Shown: positions 1 to 7,377 of the stretch, piece after piece | Position numbering within the stretch: position 1 is the stretch's first letter | Layout of the letters: each line of letters starts with the position of its first letter | Source: Planctomycetota bacterium | GTDB lineage: Bacteria > Planctomycetota > UBA1135 > UBA2386 | Direction of reading: 5' to 3' | DNA length: 39,496 bases | Assembly (NCBI GenBank): GCA_019636245.1 | Contig: JAHBXX010000043.1 | Coordinates: forward strand, 1 to 39,496 | Notes under the pieces: generated by a model | The model's input: only the letters and a program-made list of their open reading frames with translations | Told to the model about the DNA's origin: nothing | Databases searched by the model: none | Program-made: the position numbers and the translations under genes

Positions 1-1087
1 CGCACAGCTGCAGCACCGCCTGCGCCGCGGCCGGCCCGGCCGGCCCGGGCAGCGGCGCCTCGCCGCGCACGGCGGCGTGGAACGCGCGCAGCGACGCGCG
101 CATGCCGCGCAGGAACGGATCGTCGGGGAAGCCGAGCCCGAACAGCGGACCGACGTAGCCAGCCACCGCGGCCAGGCTGCGTCCACCGAGGTGCGCGGCG
201 CCGGCGGCGAGGTTCCGGCCGTGGTCGAGGAAGTCGAGCCAGCGCGTCTTCTGCCGCAGCCAGCAGGCGCCGCGCTGCAGGTCGACGAACGCCGCGCCGT
301 CGCTGCCGATCGCCTGCACCGTGGTCTCCTGCCACGGCCGGCCGAACGCCAGCCGCACGGCCGCGCTGCCGCGCTCGCAGTCGAGCTGCAGCTGCCAGTC
401 GGCGGCGAAGGCGACGCCGTTCGGCAGTGCACGGCGCGGGCCGAGCAGCGCCCGCACGCCGCGGCAGGTTCCGAGCAGCGCGTGCACCACGGCGAACAGG
501 TGCACGCCCTGCTCCCACAGGATGTTCGCCTCGGTCTGGAACATGAAGTGGCCGACGTCGCCCGTCTGCAGCTGGCGCAGCGGCACGTGGTGCTGGATGG
601 CCAGGTGCTCGAGCCGGCCCAGGCGCCCGGCGGCCAGGTGGCGCTGCAGGCGCAGGACGGCCGGGTGGAACGCCTGGTTGTGGTTGGCCGCCAGCACGAC
701 CTGCTGGCGCGCGGCCAGTTCCGCCAGCGGGGCGACTTCGGCGGCGCGCAGCACCAGCGGCTTCTCGACCAGGGTGTGCAGCGAGGCCTGCAGGCAGGCG
801 CGGGCCACGCCCTCGTGCAGCGCCGGCGGCACCAGCACGTGCACGGCGTCGAGGCCGCCAGCGGCCAGCAGTTCGTCGACCGACGCGACGGTGCGCGGCA
901 CCCGGTGGCGGCGCGCCAGCCGTTCGGCGCGTTCTCGCACCGGGTCGCAGAGCGCCACCACCTCGACGCCCGGCAGCGTGCGCAGCACCTGCAGGTGCAC
1001 GTCGGCGATGAAGCCGCTGCCGACCAGCGCCGTGCGCGTCCGCCGCGCCGGCGCGGGCCCGGATCCGTTGGCGCGCGCTGGGGTCAC
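1..1087 (-). CDS. Gfo/Idh/MocA-family NAD(P)-dependent oxidoreductase (3' end beyond window)
   Basis: This frame is open from a GTG at 1087 through the left edge, so the C-terminus is missing; about 362 codons are visible. The N-terminus carries the Rossmann fingerprint ALVGSGFIADVH (residues 20-31), then a strand ending CDP, as in Gfo/Idh/MocA dehydrogenases. The family hallmark EKPLVL and the following substrate-domain start AANHNQAFHP are present. Members oxidise or reduce sugars, inositols and related polyols in the cytoplasm using NAD(P); the substrate cannot be read from sequence. I chose the GTG because the reading frame upstream offers only a distant TTG. The gene is divergent from the S9 peptidase at 1172, leaving about 84 bp for both promoters. 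Family assignment is firm; substrate and exact start are inferred. Confidence 0.9.
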   Translation of the reverse strand, partial: MTPARANGSGPAPARRTRTALVGSGFIADVHLQVLRTLPGVEVVALCDPVRERAERLARRHRVPRTVASVDELLAAGGLDAVHVLVPPALHEGVARACLQASLHTLVEKPLVLRAAEVAPLAELAARQQVVLAANHNQAFHPAVLRLQRHLAAGRLGRLEHLAIQHHVPLRQLQTGDVGHFMFQTEANILWEQGVHLFAVVHALLGTCRGVRALLGPRRALPNGVAFAADWQLQLDCERGSAAVRLAFGRPWQETTVQAIGSDGAAFVDLQRGACWLRQKTRWLDFLDHGRNLAAGAAHLGGRSLAAVAGYVGPLFGLGFPDDPFLRGMRASLRAFHAAVRGEAPLPGPAGPAAAQAVLQLC

Positions 1088-1171
1088 GGGAGGCTCGGGG
1101 TCCGCATCGGCGGCGATGTTGCGGCAGCGCCGGCCGCGGTGCAACCGTGGCGTCGCCGCCCGGCCCGCCGC

Positions 1172-3388
1172 ATGATGCCCGGCTGCATGATCCGTCGTGG
1201 CGGTGGCGTGGCGTGGTGGTTCGGGATGATGGCGGCGACGCTGCCCGCGCAGGAGGCGCAGGCGCCGCCGCAGCCGCTGTCGCTGGCGGTGGTCCTGCAG
1301 CGCTCGCGCGAGTTCGCACGCGAGCTGCCGCGCGTGCTGTGGTGGCCCGGCGGGCACGGAGCCAGCGTGGTGGCCACTGCGGCCGACGGCAGCCAGAGTC
1401 TGCACCGCTTCGGCGAACAAGGCGTCGAGGCCGAACCGCTGTGGACCGCGGCGGCGCTGCTGGCCGCGATCGGCAAGGATCCGGGCAAGGGGCCGGCGCG
1501 TTTCCCCGCGCTGCGCTGGCTCGATGCCGGCACGCTGCGCGTCGAGCTCGACGACCGCGTGCTGCACGTGCCGTCGGCCAGGGACGCGGCGCCGGCCACC
1601 GTCCTGGCCTGGCCGGTCGACCCGCCGGCCAGGGGCGGCGAAGCGGTGCCGCCGGCGATCGCGCCGGGCGACGGCCATGTCGCCCATTTGCGCGAACACC
1701 AGCTCTGGCTGACCGACCGCGCGGGCCGCGGCCGGCAACTGACGTTCGACGGCGGCCCCGACATCGCCTACGGCACGGCCGCGCACCGCGCCGAGTTCGG
1801 CATCCAACGCGGCCTGTTCTGGAGCGCGGACGGGCGCTTCCTGGCGTTCACGCGCGAGGACCTGCGGCCGATCGCTCCCTACCCCTACCAGGACCTCGGC
1901 GCGTCGCCGCCGGCGCCGGCGCACGGCCGCTACCCGATGGCCGGCCAGCCGCACGCGCGCGTGCGCGTGGGCGTCTGCGACACCGAGGGGCCGACGATCC
2001 ATTGGCTCGAGCACGATCCCGCCGAGGACGTCTACTGGACGAACCTAGCCTTCGACGGCGACGGCCACGTCGTGGTGGCCCGCGTGAACCGCGGCCAGGA
2101 CCACCTCGAACTGGTGCGCTACGACGCGCGCAGCGGCCGGCGTCTGCAGACGCTGCTCGAGGAACACGACGCCGAGTGGATCGAGCCGGAGCAGCCACCG
2201 GTGTTCCTGGCGGACGGTCGCTTCCTGTGGTGGTCGTCGCGCTCGGGCCACCGGCACCTGTGGCTCTGCGACCCGGACGGCACCGTGCGGCACGCGGTCA
2301 CCAAGGGCGCGTTCGACGTGCAGCGCCTGCTCGGCGTGGCCGACGACGGCAGGACGGTCTGGTTCGAGGCCTCCGGCGAGGATCCGCGCCAGCGGCACGT
2401 GTTCGCGGCGGCGCTCGACGGCAGCGAGGTGCGTCAGGTGACGCGCGAGCGCGGCACGCACCGCGCCGAGCTGTCGCCCGACGGCGCCGTCGCCAGCGTG
2501 GTCTGGTCGAACCTCGAGACGCCGCCTTCGGCGCGGCTGCTCGACCTGCGCAGCGGCGCGGTGACGCCGCTGCCGGCGCTGCCGGATCCGCTGGCCGCGT
2601 TCGCCCTGCCGACGCAGCGCATGTTCCAGGTCAAGACCGACGACGATGTCGTGCTCTACGGCCATGTGGCGCTGCCGCCGGACCTGGCCGAGGGCCAGCG
2701 GTGCCCGGTGCTGCTGTACGTGTATGGCGGCCCGCACGTGCAGCTCGTCACCGATGCGTGGCTCGGCGGCGCGCCGCTGTGGCTGCAGGCGCTGGCGGCC
2801 GAGGGCTACGTGGTGTGCCGGCTCGACAACCGCGGCACGCCGCACCGCGGCATCGACTTCGAACAGGCGGTGCATCGACGGCTCGGCGTGCTCGAGGTGC
2901 AGGACCAGCTGCGCGCCGTCGAGTGGCTGCAGCAGCAGCCGTTCGTCGACAAGGAGCGCATCGGGGTGCATGGGTGGTCGTACGGTGGGTACCTGACGCT
3001 GCGGTTGCTGCTGTCGGCGCCGCAGACGTTCGCCTGCGGGGTCAGCGGCGCGCCAGTGACGGACTGGGCGCTCTACGAGACCGGCTACACGGAGCGGTAC
3101 ATGGACCTGCCGGCCGAGAATCCGGCGGGGTATGCGGCGTCGAGCTGCCTGCCGCTGGTGGAGCGGCTGCAGCGGCCGCTGCTGCTGGTGCACGGGACGG
3201 ACGATCGCACCGTGGTGTGGGCGCACTCGCTGCGGTTCGTCGAGCGGTGCGTGCAGGCGGGGAAGCTGGTGGACTACATGCCGTACCCGATGCAGCAGCA
3301 CGGGCTGGTCGGGGTGCCGCAGGCGCACTTCCTGCGGCTGCTGCGGGACTGGCTCGGGCGGCACCTGCGGCCGGAGGCGCGCGGGTGA
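1172..3388 (+). CDS. Secreted S9-family prolyl oligopeptidase / dipeptidyl peptidase IV-like serine peptidase
   Basis: A protein of about 738 residues, the usual DPP-IV length. It begins with a short basic segment and hydrophobic stretch (VAWWFGMMAATLPAQEA) that reads as a signal peptide, so it should act outside the cytoplasm. The middle is the beta-propeller domain with strand pairs such as FLWWSSRSGHRHLWL. The C-terminal alpha/beta-hydrolase contains YVYGGPHV, RLDNRG and the nucleophile motif GWSYGGY (Ser603). The acid is in HGTDDRTV (Asp677 or Asp678; the latter aligns with human DPP-IV Asp708) and the base is His710 in MQQHG. The family cleaves dipeptides after Pro or Ala from peptide N-termini. 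ATGs at 1172, 1175 and 1187 are all in frame; the frame stays open far upstream, but that part overlaps the divergent oxidoreductase. No clear Shine-Dalgarno is visible. Confidence 0.9.
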   Translation: MMPGCMIRRGGGVAWWFGMMAATLPAQEAQAPPQPLSLAVVLQRSREFARELPRVLWWPGGHGASVVATAADGSQSLHRFGEQGVEAEPLWTAAALLAAIGKDPGKGPARFPALRWLDAGTLRVELDDRVLHVPSARDAAPATVLAWPVDPPARGGEAVPPAIAPGDGHVAHLREHQLWLTDRAGRGRQLTFDGGPDIAYGTAAHRAEFGIQRGLFWSADGRFLAFTREDLRPIAPYPYQDLGASPPAPAHGRYPMAGQPHARVRVGVCDTEGPTIHWLEHDPAEDVYWTNLAFDGDGHVVVARVNRGQDHLELVRYDARSGRRLQTLLEEHDAEWIEPEQPPVFLADGRFLWWSSRSGHRHLWLCDPDGTVRHAVTKGAFDVQRLLGVADDGRTVWFEASGEDPRQRHVFAAALDGSEVRQVTRERGTHRAELSPDGAVASVVWSNLETPPSARLLDLRSGAVTPLPALPDPLAAFALPTQRMFQVKTDDDVVLYGHVALPPDLAEGQRCPVLLYVYGGPHVQLVTDAWLGGAPLWLQALAAEGYVVCRLDNRGTPHRGIDFEQAVHRRLGVLEVQDQLRAVEWLQQQPFVDKERIGVHGWSYGGYLTLRLLLSAPQTFACGVSGAPVTDWALYETGYTERYMDLPAENPAGYAASSCLPLVERLQRPLLLVHGTDDRTVVWAHSLRFVERCVQAGKLVDYMPYPMQQHGLVGVPQAHFLRLLRDWLGRHLRPEARG

Positions 3389-3439
3389 GGGCGGCGGGGT
3401 CGTGGGTGGTCCGGGCTTCCCTTGGGGTGCGTCGGGGGC

Positions 3440-3445
3440 TACCGT
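3440..3445 (+). promoter_or_regulatory. Candidate -10 element (TACCGT) of tRNA-Pro
   Basis: GCTACCGT lies 10 bp before the mature tRNA 5' end, the expected distance for a -10 box giving a short precursor leader. The same GCTACC core recurs before other genes in this window (7366, 28384, and on the minus strand at 7208). No convincing -35 hexamer is visible, so this is an inference from position and recurrence. Confidence 0.3.
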
Positions 3446-3454
3446 GCGCGCAGT

Positions 3455-3531
3455 CGGGCCGTAGCGCAGTCTGGTAGCGCGACTGGTTTGGGACCAGTAG
3501 GTCGGTGGTTCGAATCCACTCGGCCCGACCA
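3455..3531 (+). tRNA. tRNA-Pro (anticodon UGG), CCA encoded
   Basis: A complete 77-nt cloverleaf. The acceptor stem is CGGGCCG (3455-3461) pairing with CGGCCCG (3521-3527), followed by ACCA. The anticodon stem ACTGG/CCAGT encloses the loop TTTGGGA, giving the anticodon TGG. The D-loop has the GG pair (CTGGTAG) and the T-arm has GGTTCGAATCC. The C1-G72 pair is typical of bacterial tRNA-Pro. The 3' end abuts the gene-poor stretch that holds the HNH nuclease, and tRNA 3' ends are common integration sites. Confidence 0.97.
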
Positions 3532-3958
3532 TCGTAAGCTCTCCCGGCAACGCGCGTTGCAACAGCCTCTCATGAGCCCGGTCGCGGCCCGCCCGGCCGA
3601 CAGGCGCTTTTGTCCAGCACGACTGTCCAGCCGACCGCGCCACGCCGACCATTCCGCAGCCTCACCAGGGATGGTCCGCGGTGGTGGCACAGAGGGGAAG
3701 CATCGCCGCAACCTCGGTCGCAGACCCAAACGCCGTTTGCATGGCCGCTGGGGAGCGACCAGCGAGCCATTCCATCGACGCGGTCTCGTGCCGACGCCGT
3801 AACCCGCTTCGTCGACAGCCCAACCCGACCGACTCCAGGTTCCACCGCGAATTCGGGGCACTGCTGAGGGACCGCGGCTCGGCCGGCGCTCCAGTTCGAA
3901 GGGCTGCGCTGGCTCAGGGAATGCGGGACGATGCACCGCTTCGGCACACACAGACTCG
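3532..3958. other. Gene-poor spacer between tRNA-Pro and HNH gene
   Basis: I find no convincing gene in these 427 bases. The open frames present have no coherent hydrophobic or motif pattern, and the composition is less strongly GC-biased than in flanking genes. A 13-bp dyad CAAACG-C-CGTTTG lies at 3727-3739. No second copy of the tRNA 3' end was seen that would mark an attachment site. Confidence 0.5.
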
Positions 3959-4945
3959 TCAGCCTGCCCGGTCGAAGACGTGCGTCCGGTGATACTCCAG
4001 GTAGCGCCTGGCCGGACCCTCACCGCGCTCGCCGAGCAACAAACTCCCGGCCAGCGTACCCGCGCCGAAGAACGACTCCGTGACCCGGTCGGCGAGCCGC
4101 GCTTCCAGCCGCGGTGCGCGGTGGATCCGGTAGCCGCCGTTCACCGTCAACAGTCCCGAGTCGAACGCCCGGTCGTGCGTTGGGCAGGCGGCGATCCCGT
4201 TGCGGGGGTCGAGGCGCTCGCGATCGTCCGTGCACTTCGCCCATGGCTTGACGTGCGACGCGACCAGCATGCCGCACGAGTCGAACCCCCGCGGCGCGAA
4301 GCCGCAGAACCCGCAATGGCGGTCGAAGCGCTCGAGCACGGCGACCGCGAAGCGGTGCTGGCCGAGCCGCACCCGCTGCTCGACGATCCGTTCGGTCTTC
4401 GGGTCGCCAAGCCTTTGGCGCAGCTCGCGAGTCTCGACCTCGTCGCGACGCTCCGCCAACGCCTGCCCGAACTCTTGCACACCGAGTTCCTCCTGACCGA
4501 GCAACGTGGCCCCCATCGCCGTACCGAGAAGATCGGGCACCTGCTCGGGACCCAGTCCCAGCTGCCGGGCCGCTTCGAGGATGGTCAAGTAGAGACTCCA
4601 GAACTGCTGCGGGTTGCTGCTCAGCTGCAGGAACAGCTCCGGCTCTGTGCGCCCGCCGTGGACGCGCTCGAAGGAGAGGTTCAGCATCTTGTTGGTGAGC
4701 GAACCCGGGGGTCGGCGCAGCGTCCTCGCCAATGCCAGCACGGCCGGCGGCAGCAGATGCAGATTCGACCCACCGAACCGACGCGGGTCGACGATCCTGA
4801 ACAGACCGAAGCAGAGCACGACCTCGATCGGCCGGAACGCCTCCTGCCGGCGCCCAATCGGCACGTCGCGCGCCAGGATCGCTCGCCACTGCTGTCGAGC
4901 CGTCTCGGCGTCGATCTCCAGGTAGTCGCGGAGCTCGTAGCCCAT
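3959..4945 (-). CDS. HNH endonuclease, HNH_2-type
   Basis: A protein of 328 residues starting at ATG 4945. The C-terminal third holds the HNH (beta-beta-alpha metal) nuclease. CGFCG is followed by ASHVKPWA with His231, then DPRNGIAACPTHDRAFD, which provides the Asn and second His of the HNH triad. The LLTVNGGYRI segment after it matches the HNH_2 (PF13391) layout seen in restriction-like nucleases. The N-terminal part contains ARTLRRPPGSLTNKMLNL, which resembles the conserved helical domain paired with HNH_2 in such proteins. It would cut double-stranded DNA with a divalent metal; specificity is unknown. No methyltransferase is visible nearby, so a restriction-modification role is not supported beyond the family. 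It sits beside tRNA-Pro in a gene-poor region, consistent with an accessory gene. Confidence 0.85.
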   Translation of the reverse strand: MGYELRDYLEIDAETARQQWRAILARDVPIGRRQEAFRPIEVVLCFGLFRIVDPRRFGGSNLHLLPPAVLALARTLRRPPGSLTNKMLNLSFERVHGGRTEPELFLQLSSNPQQFWSLYLTILEAARQLGLGPEQVPDLLGTAMGATLLGQEELGVQEFGQALAERRDEVETRELRQRLGDPKTERIVEQRVRLGQHRFAVAVLERFDRHCGFCGFAPRGFDSCGMLVASHVKPWAKCTDDRERLDPRNGIAACPTHDRAFDSGLLTVNGGYRIHRAPRLEARLADRVTESFFGAGTLAGSLLLGERGEGPARRYLEYHRTHVFDRAG

Positions 4946-5097
4946 TGCGTCGCTGCGACCAGGCTACCGGACGCACGGGCCACGTCGACTACGGCCATCC
5001 TGTCGCCGCTGCGGAGCAGTGGATCGAGCGCCGGATCTCCGCGCGCCGCCAGGAATCGACGCCCCCCGGCCTCGGCCGCGCCCGCCGGCACGAACGC

Positions 5098-5487
5098 CTA
5101 CCGGCGCCTCGCCTGGCGAAGCAGTTCCTCCACCGCAGGCAGCGGTCGCCGGCGAGCCGCGCGGCGGTCGATCCCATCGATCTGCACGAATGGCCGGGCA
5201 GGCATCGAGTCGTTCGCCGACACCTCCCCGAGTTCCCGCAACTCCGCGACCATCGCCCCATAGAGCCGGTCGCAGCGGCGCAGCAGCACCCCCACATCGG
5301 CAACGAAACGGCTCTGGCCACGCCACGACACCTCGACGACCCCCGTTGCGCCGGCACCGGCAGCCTCGCACGCCGCGGCCGTTTGCATGCCGCCGATGGC
5401 GGCCAGCCAGTGCCGCCAGGCCCACGGCGGATCGCACCTCGGGACCGGCCACCGCAAACCCTCGATCGGAACGCTTCGGGCCGGCAC
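5098..5487 (-). CDS. Hypothetical protein, possibly a fragment of a broken gene
   Basis: A 129-codon frame from a GTG at 5487. I do not recognise a family. It has strong GC at third codon positions and a sensible residue mix (GVVEVSWRGQSRFVADVG, then a helical VAELRELGEV). After its TAG stop the same frame continues open for another 50 codons (RRFLAARGDPALDPLLRSGD...) right up to the HNH start, also with high GC3. This suggests a longer ancestral gene interrupted by a stop, or a real short gene followed by decayed sequence. Upstream, another frame reads plausibly over 5490-5600 (LTPEHRFLPIADRPLDED), hinting at a frameshift near 5490. The gene would lie upstream of, and co-oriented with, the HNH nuclease. 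Confidence 0.4.
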   Translation of the reverse strand: MPARSVPIEGLRWPVPRCDPPWAWRHWLAAIGGMQTAAACEAAGAGATGVVEVSWRGQSRFVADVGVLLRRCDRLYGAMVAELRELGEVSANDSMPARPFVQIDGIDRRAARRRPLPAVEELLRQARRR

Positions 5488-5918
5488 GCAGCCGAGGCCG
5501 CTGCTCCTCGAGGAGGACGCCGCCGTCGGCGGAGACGGTGTCCTCGTCGAGGGGGCGGTCCGCGATCGGAAGGAAGCGATGTTCGGGGGTGAGGATGGGA
5601 GGTGCCGATCCCCTCAGGGCGGGCGATGACGTCGTTTCCAGGTCCGCGGCTCGTGACCTCCGAGCTCCCCGGCGTCGGCAAGACGCTGCTGCACCGGTCA
5701 GCGGGCTTGGAGGGGGGCGTTGAGGATGGCGCCAACCGCACGCTGGCGATCGGGGCTCCCCGGTGCAAGGGGGGATCAGGTGGCAGGTGCGGAGCTTCTG
5801 TCAGGGTCTTGGTCTCCGCAGTTCGTCCGGGCACCGAGCCGATCCCGGTGCGCTGCAGGTTCCACGGGCGAGCAGGCAAGCTGGTGACAGGCGAATCCCC
5901 CGATCGACCCCGCGCTCC
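5488..5918. other. No clear gene; possible decayed coding sequence
   Basis: These 431 bases lie downstream of metK (which ends at 5919) and upstream of the doubtful ORF at 5098-5487. A minus-strand frame over roughly 5490-5620 has GC-rich third positions and reads like protein, but it lacks a credible start and is out of frame with the ORF that follows. The remainder, 5620-5918, shows no motif I recognise. No rho-independent terminator with a T-tract is visible after metK. Confidence 0.4.
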
Positions 5919-7061
5919 TCACCCCTCCCAAGTCAGCCGCAGATCGTCCCGTCCAAAGTGCCCGTACGCCGCCACCGGGTAGTAGATCGGCCGCAGCAGA
6001 TCCAGCCGCCCGACGATGCCCGCCGGCGTCAGGTCGAACTCCCCCGCCAGCGCCGCCGCGATCTCGCGGCACCGCGCCGCATCGCAGCCGTCCGCGCGGA
6101 CCAGGAAGCTCACCGGCTCCGCCACCCCGATCGCATACGCCAGTTGCACCAGGCACCGCCGCGTCCAGCCGCGCGCCACCACCTGCCTGGCGAGGAACCG
6201 CGCCATGTACGCCGCCGAGCGGTCGACCTTCGACGGATCCTTGCCGGAGAACGCACCGCCGCCGTGCGGCGCCGCGCCGCCGTACGTGTCGACGATGATC
6301 TTGCGTCCGGTCAGCCCCGTGTCGCCATGCGGACCGCCGGTGACGAAGCTGCCGGTCGGGTTGATCCACACCTTGCAGTCGCGCGCCCGCCGGGCCGGCG
6401 GGATCACCACGTCGAGGATCTCCCGGTGCACACCTGCGTGCACCGTGCGCTGGTCGACGTCCGGTGCGTGCTGCGTCGACAGCACGATGGCCGTGACCTC
6501 GACCGGGCGCCCGTCCTCGTAGCGGAACGTCACCTGCGACTTCGCATCGGGCCGCAGCCACGGCAGCGTGCCCGCGCGGCGCAGTTCCGCCTGCCGCCGC
6601 ACCAGCCGGTGGGCCAGGACGATCGGCGCCGGCATCAGCTCCGGCGTCTCGTCGCAGGCGTAGCCGAACATCAACCCCTGGTCGCCTGCGCCCAACACGC
6701 CGCCGCCGCGGTCGACGCCCCTGGCGATGTCCAGCGACTGGCCGTGGAAGCGCACCTGCACCTCGCAGCGGTCGGGGTCGATGCCGGACGCGGCGTCGGT
6801 GTAGCCGGCGTCGCGCAGCACCTCGGCGACCAACCGCACGGTGTCGGCGCGCACGGCCCGGAACACCTGCGGGTCCTTGGTGCGGAACTCGCCGGCGACG
6901 ACGACCGCCTGGTCGGCGAGCATCGTCTCGCAGGCGACGCGCGCCTCGCGTTCGCGGGCCAGGAACGCGTCGAGCACCTTGTCGGAGATGCGGTCGGCGA
7001 GCTTGTCGGGGTGGCCTTCGGAGACGGACTCGGACGAGAACAGGCCGGCGAGGGGAGTCAT
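5919..7061 (-). CDS. metK: S-adenosylmethionine synthetase (methionine adenosyltransferase)
   Basis: A protein of 380 residues that makes S-adenosylmethionine from methionine and ATP in the cytoplasm. All family landmarks are present: GHPDK (16-20) for ATP/methionine contact, GAGDQGLMFGYACDET, DAKSQV, NPTGSFVTGGPHGDTGLTGR, and the signature GGGAFSGKDPSKVDRSAAY. The frame extends upstream to 7109, but the extra residues (MPPHHAAAPPP...) are not conserved-looking, so the ATG at 7061 (MTPLAGLFSSESVSEG) is the natural start. It is divergent from the beta-helix gene at 7378 across a 316-bp gap that holds a 16-bp palindrome and a GCTACCGC box on the metK strand. I could not fit a SAM riboswitch fold by eye. 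Confidence 0.97.
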   Translation of the reverse strand: MTPLAGLFSSESVSEGHPDKLADRISDKVLDAFLAREREARVACETMLADQAVVVAGEFRTKDPQVFRAVRADTVRLVAEVLRDAGYTDAASGIDPDRCEVQVRFHGQSLDIARGVDRGGGVLGAGDQGLMFGYACDETPELMPAPIVLAHRLVRRQAELRRAGTLPWLRPDAKSQVTFRYEDGRPVEVTAIVLSTQHAPDVDQRTVHAGVHREILDVVIPPARRARDCKVWINPTGSFVTGGPHGDTGLTGRKIIVDTYGGAAPHGGGAFSGKDPSKVDRSAAYMARFLARQVVARGWTRRCLVQLAYAIGVAEPVSFLVRADGCDAARCREIAAALAGEFDLTPAGIVGRLDLLRPIYYPVAAYGHFGRDDLRLTWEG

Positions 7062-7141
7062 GGTGGTCGTGATGATGGGCGGTGGAGCAGCGGCGTGGTG
7101 CGGCGGCACCCGCCCTGACCACGCGGCGTTCGAGCCGAAGC

Positions 7142-7157
7142 GCGTGCCGCGGCACGC
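7142..7157. promoter_or_regulatory. Perfect 16-bp palindrome in the metK leader
   Basis: GCGTGCCGCGGCACGC is its own reverse complement and lies 80-96 bp upstream of the metK ATG. It sits between the candidate metK -10 box (minus strand, 7208-7203) and the start codon. As DNA it could be a dimeric operator; as RNA it has almost no loop, so a simple hairpin is less favourable. The 316-bp divergent gap 7062-7377 otherwise holds one hairpin (7273-7292) and the promoter-like boxes. Confidence 0.4.
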
Positions 7158-7272
7158 CGCGCACCAAGATCGAGGCAGCCGACTGCCGTCGTGGCCATTG
7201 TCGCGGTAGCGTCCGGAGCCGTCGAGCGACGGCAGCCCGCAGATGGCGCATCGAGGCCTGGCAGCCTCGGTT

Positions 7273-7292
7273 CGCCGGCCTGCGGGCCGGCG
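7273..7292. other. 8-bp GC hairpin in the metK/beta-helix intergenic gap
   Basis: CGCCGGCC (7273-7280) and GGCCGGCG (7285-7292) form a perfect 8-bp stem with a TGCG loop. No T-run follows on either strand. It lies upstream of both divergent genes, so it is not a terminator of either; its role is unknown. Confidence 0.35.
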
Positions 7293-7365
7293 CGACGTTC
7301 AAGCCACCGCACCACGGCGACCACGATCACCCCCAAGGGCCCAGGCGCCGACGAAGGATCCTCGC

Positions 7366-7371
7366 TACCTT
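7366..7371 (+). promoter_or_regulatory. Candidate -10 element (TACCTT) of the beta-helix gene
   Basis: GCTACCTT ends 6 bp before the ATG at 7378. If it is a -10 box, transcription would begin at or next to the start codon, giving a leaderless mRNA. That fits the absence of a Shine-Dalgarno sequence. No -35 element is evident. Confidence 0.3.
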
Positions 7372-7377
7372 CCCGGC

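Noticed and set aside
1..1170. N-terminal 365-residue extension of the S9 peptidase on the plus strand
   Set aside because: It is the antisense of the Gfo/Idh/MocA oxidoreductase and lacks protein-like features; the signal peptide begins at about 1172-1187.
3439..4023. Minus-strand ORF across the tRNA translating as DSNHRPTGPKPVALPDC
   Set aside because: This is the well-known spurious peptide produced by reading tRNA-Pro antisense; the tRNA is clear on the other strand.
3532..4190. Integron attC site (GCCCAAC near 3818 and GTTGGGC near 4180)
   Set aside because: The halves are about 360 bp apart, much longer than attC sites, one lies inside the HNH gene, and no internal L-box pairing was seen.
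7062..7210. SAM riboswitch in the metK leader
   Set aside because: No recognisable SAM-I core or pseudoknot pattern could be fitted by eye; only a palindrome is evident.
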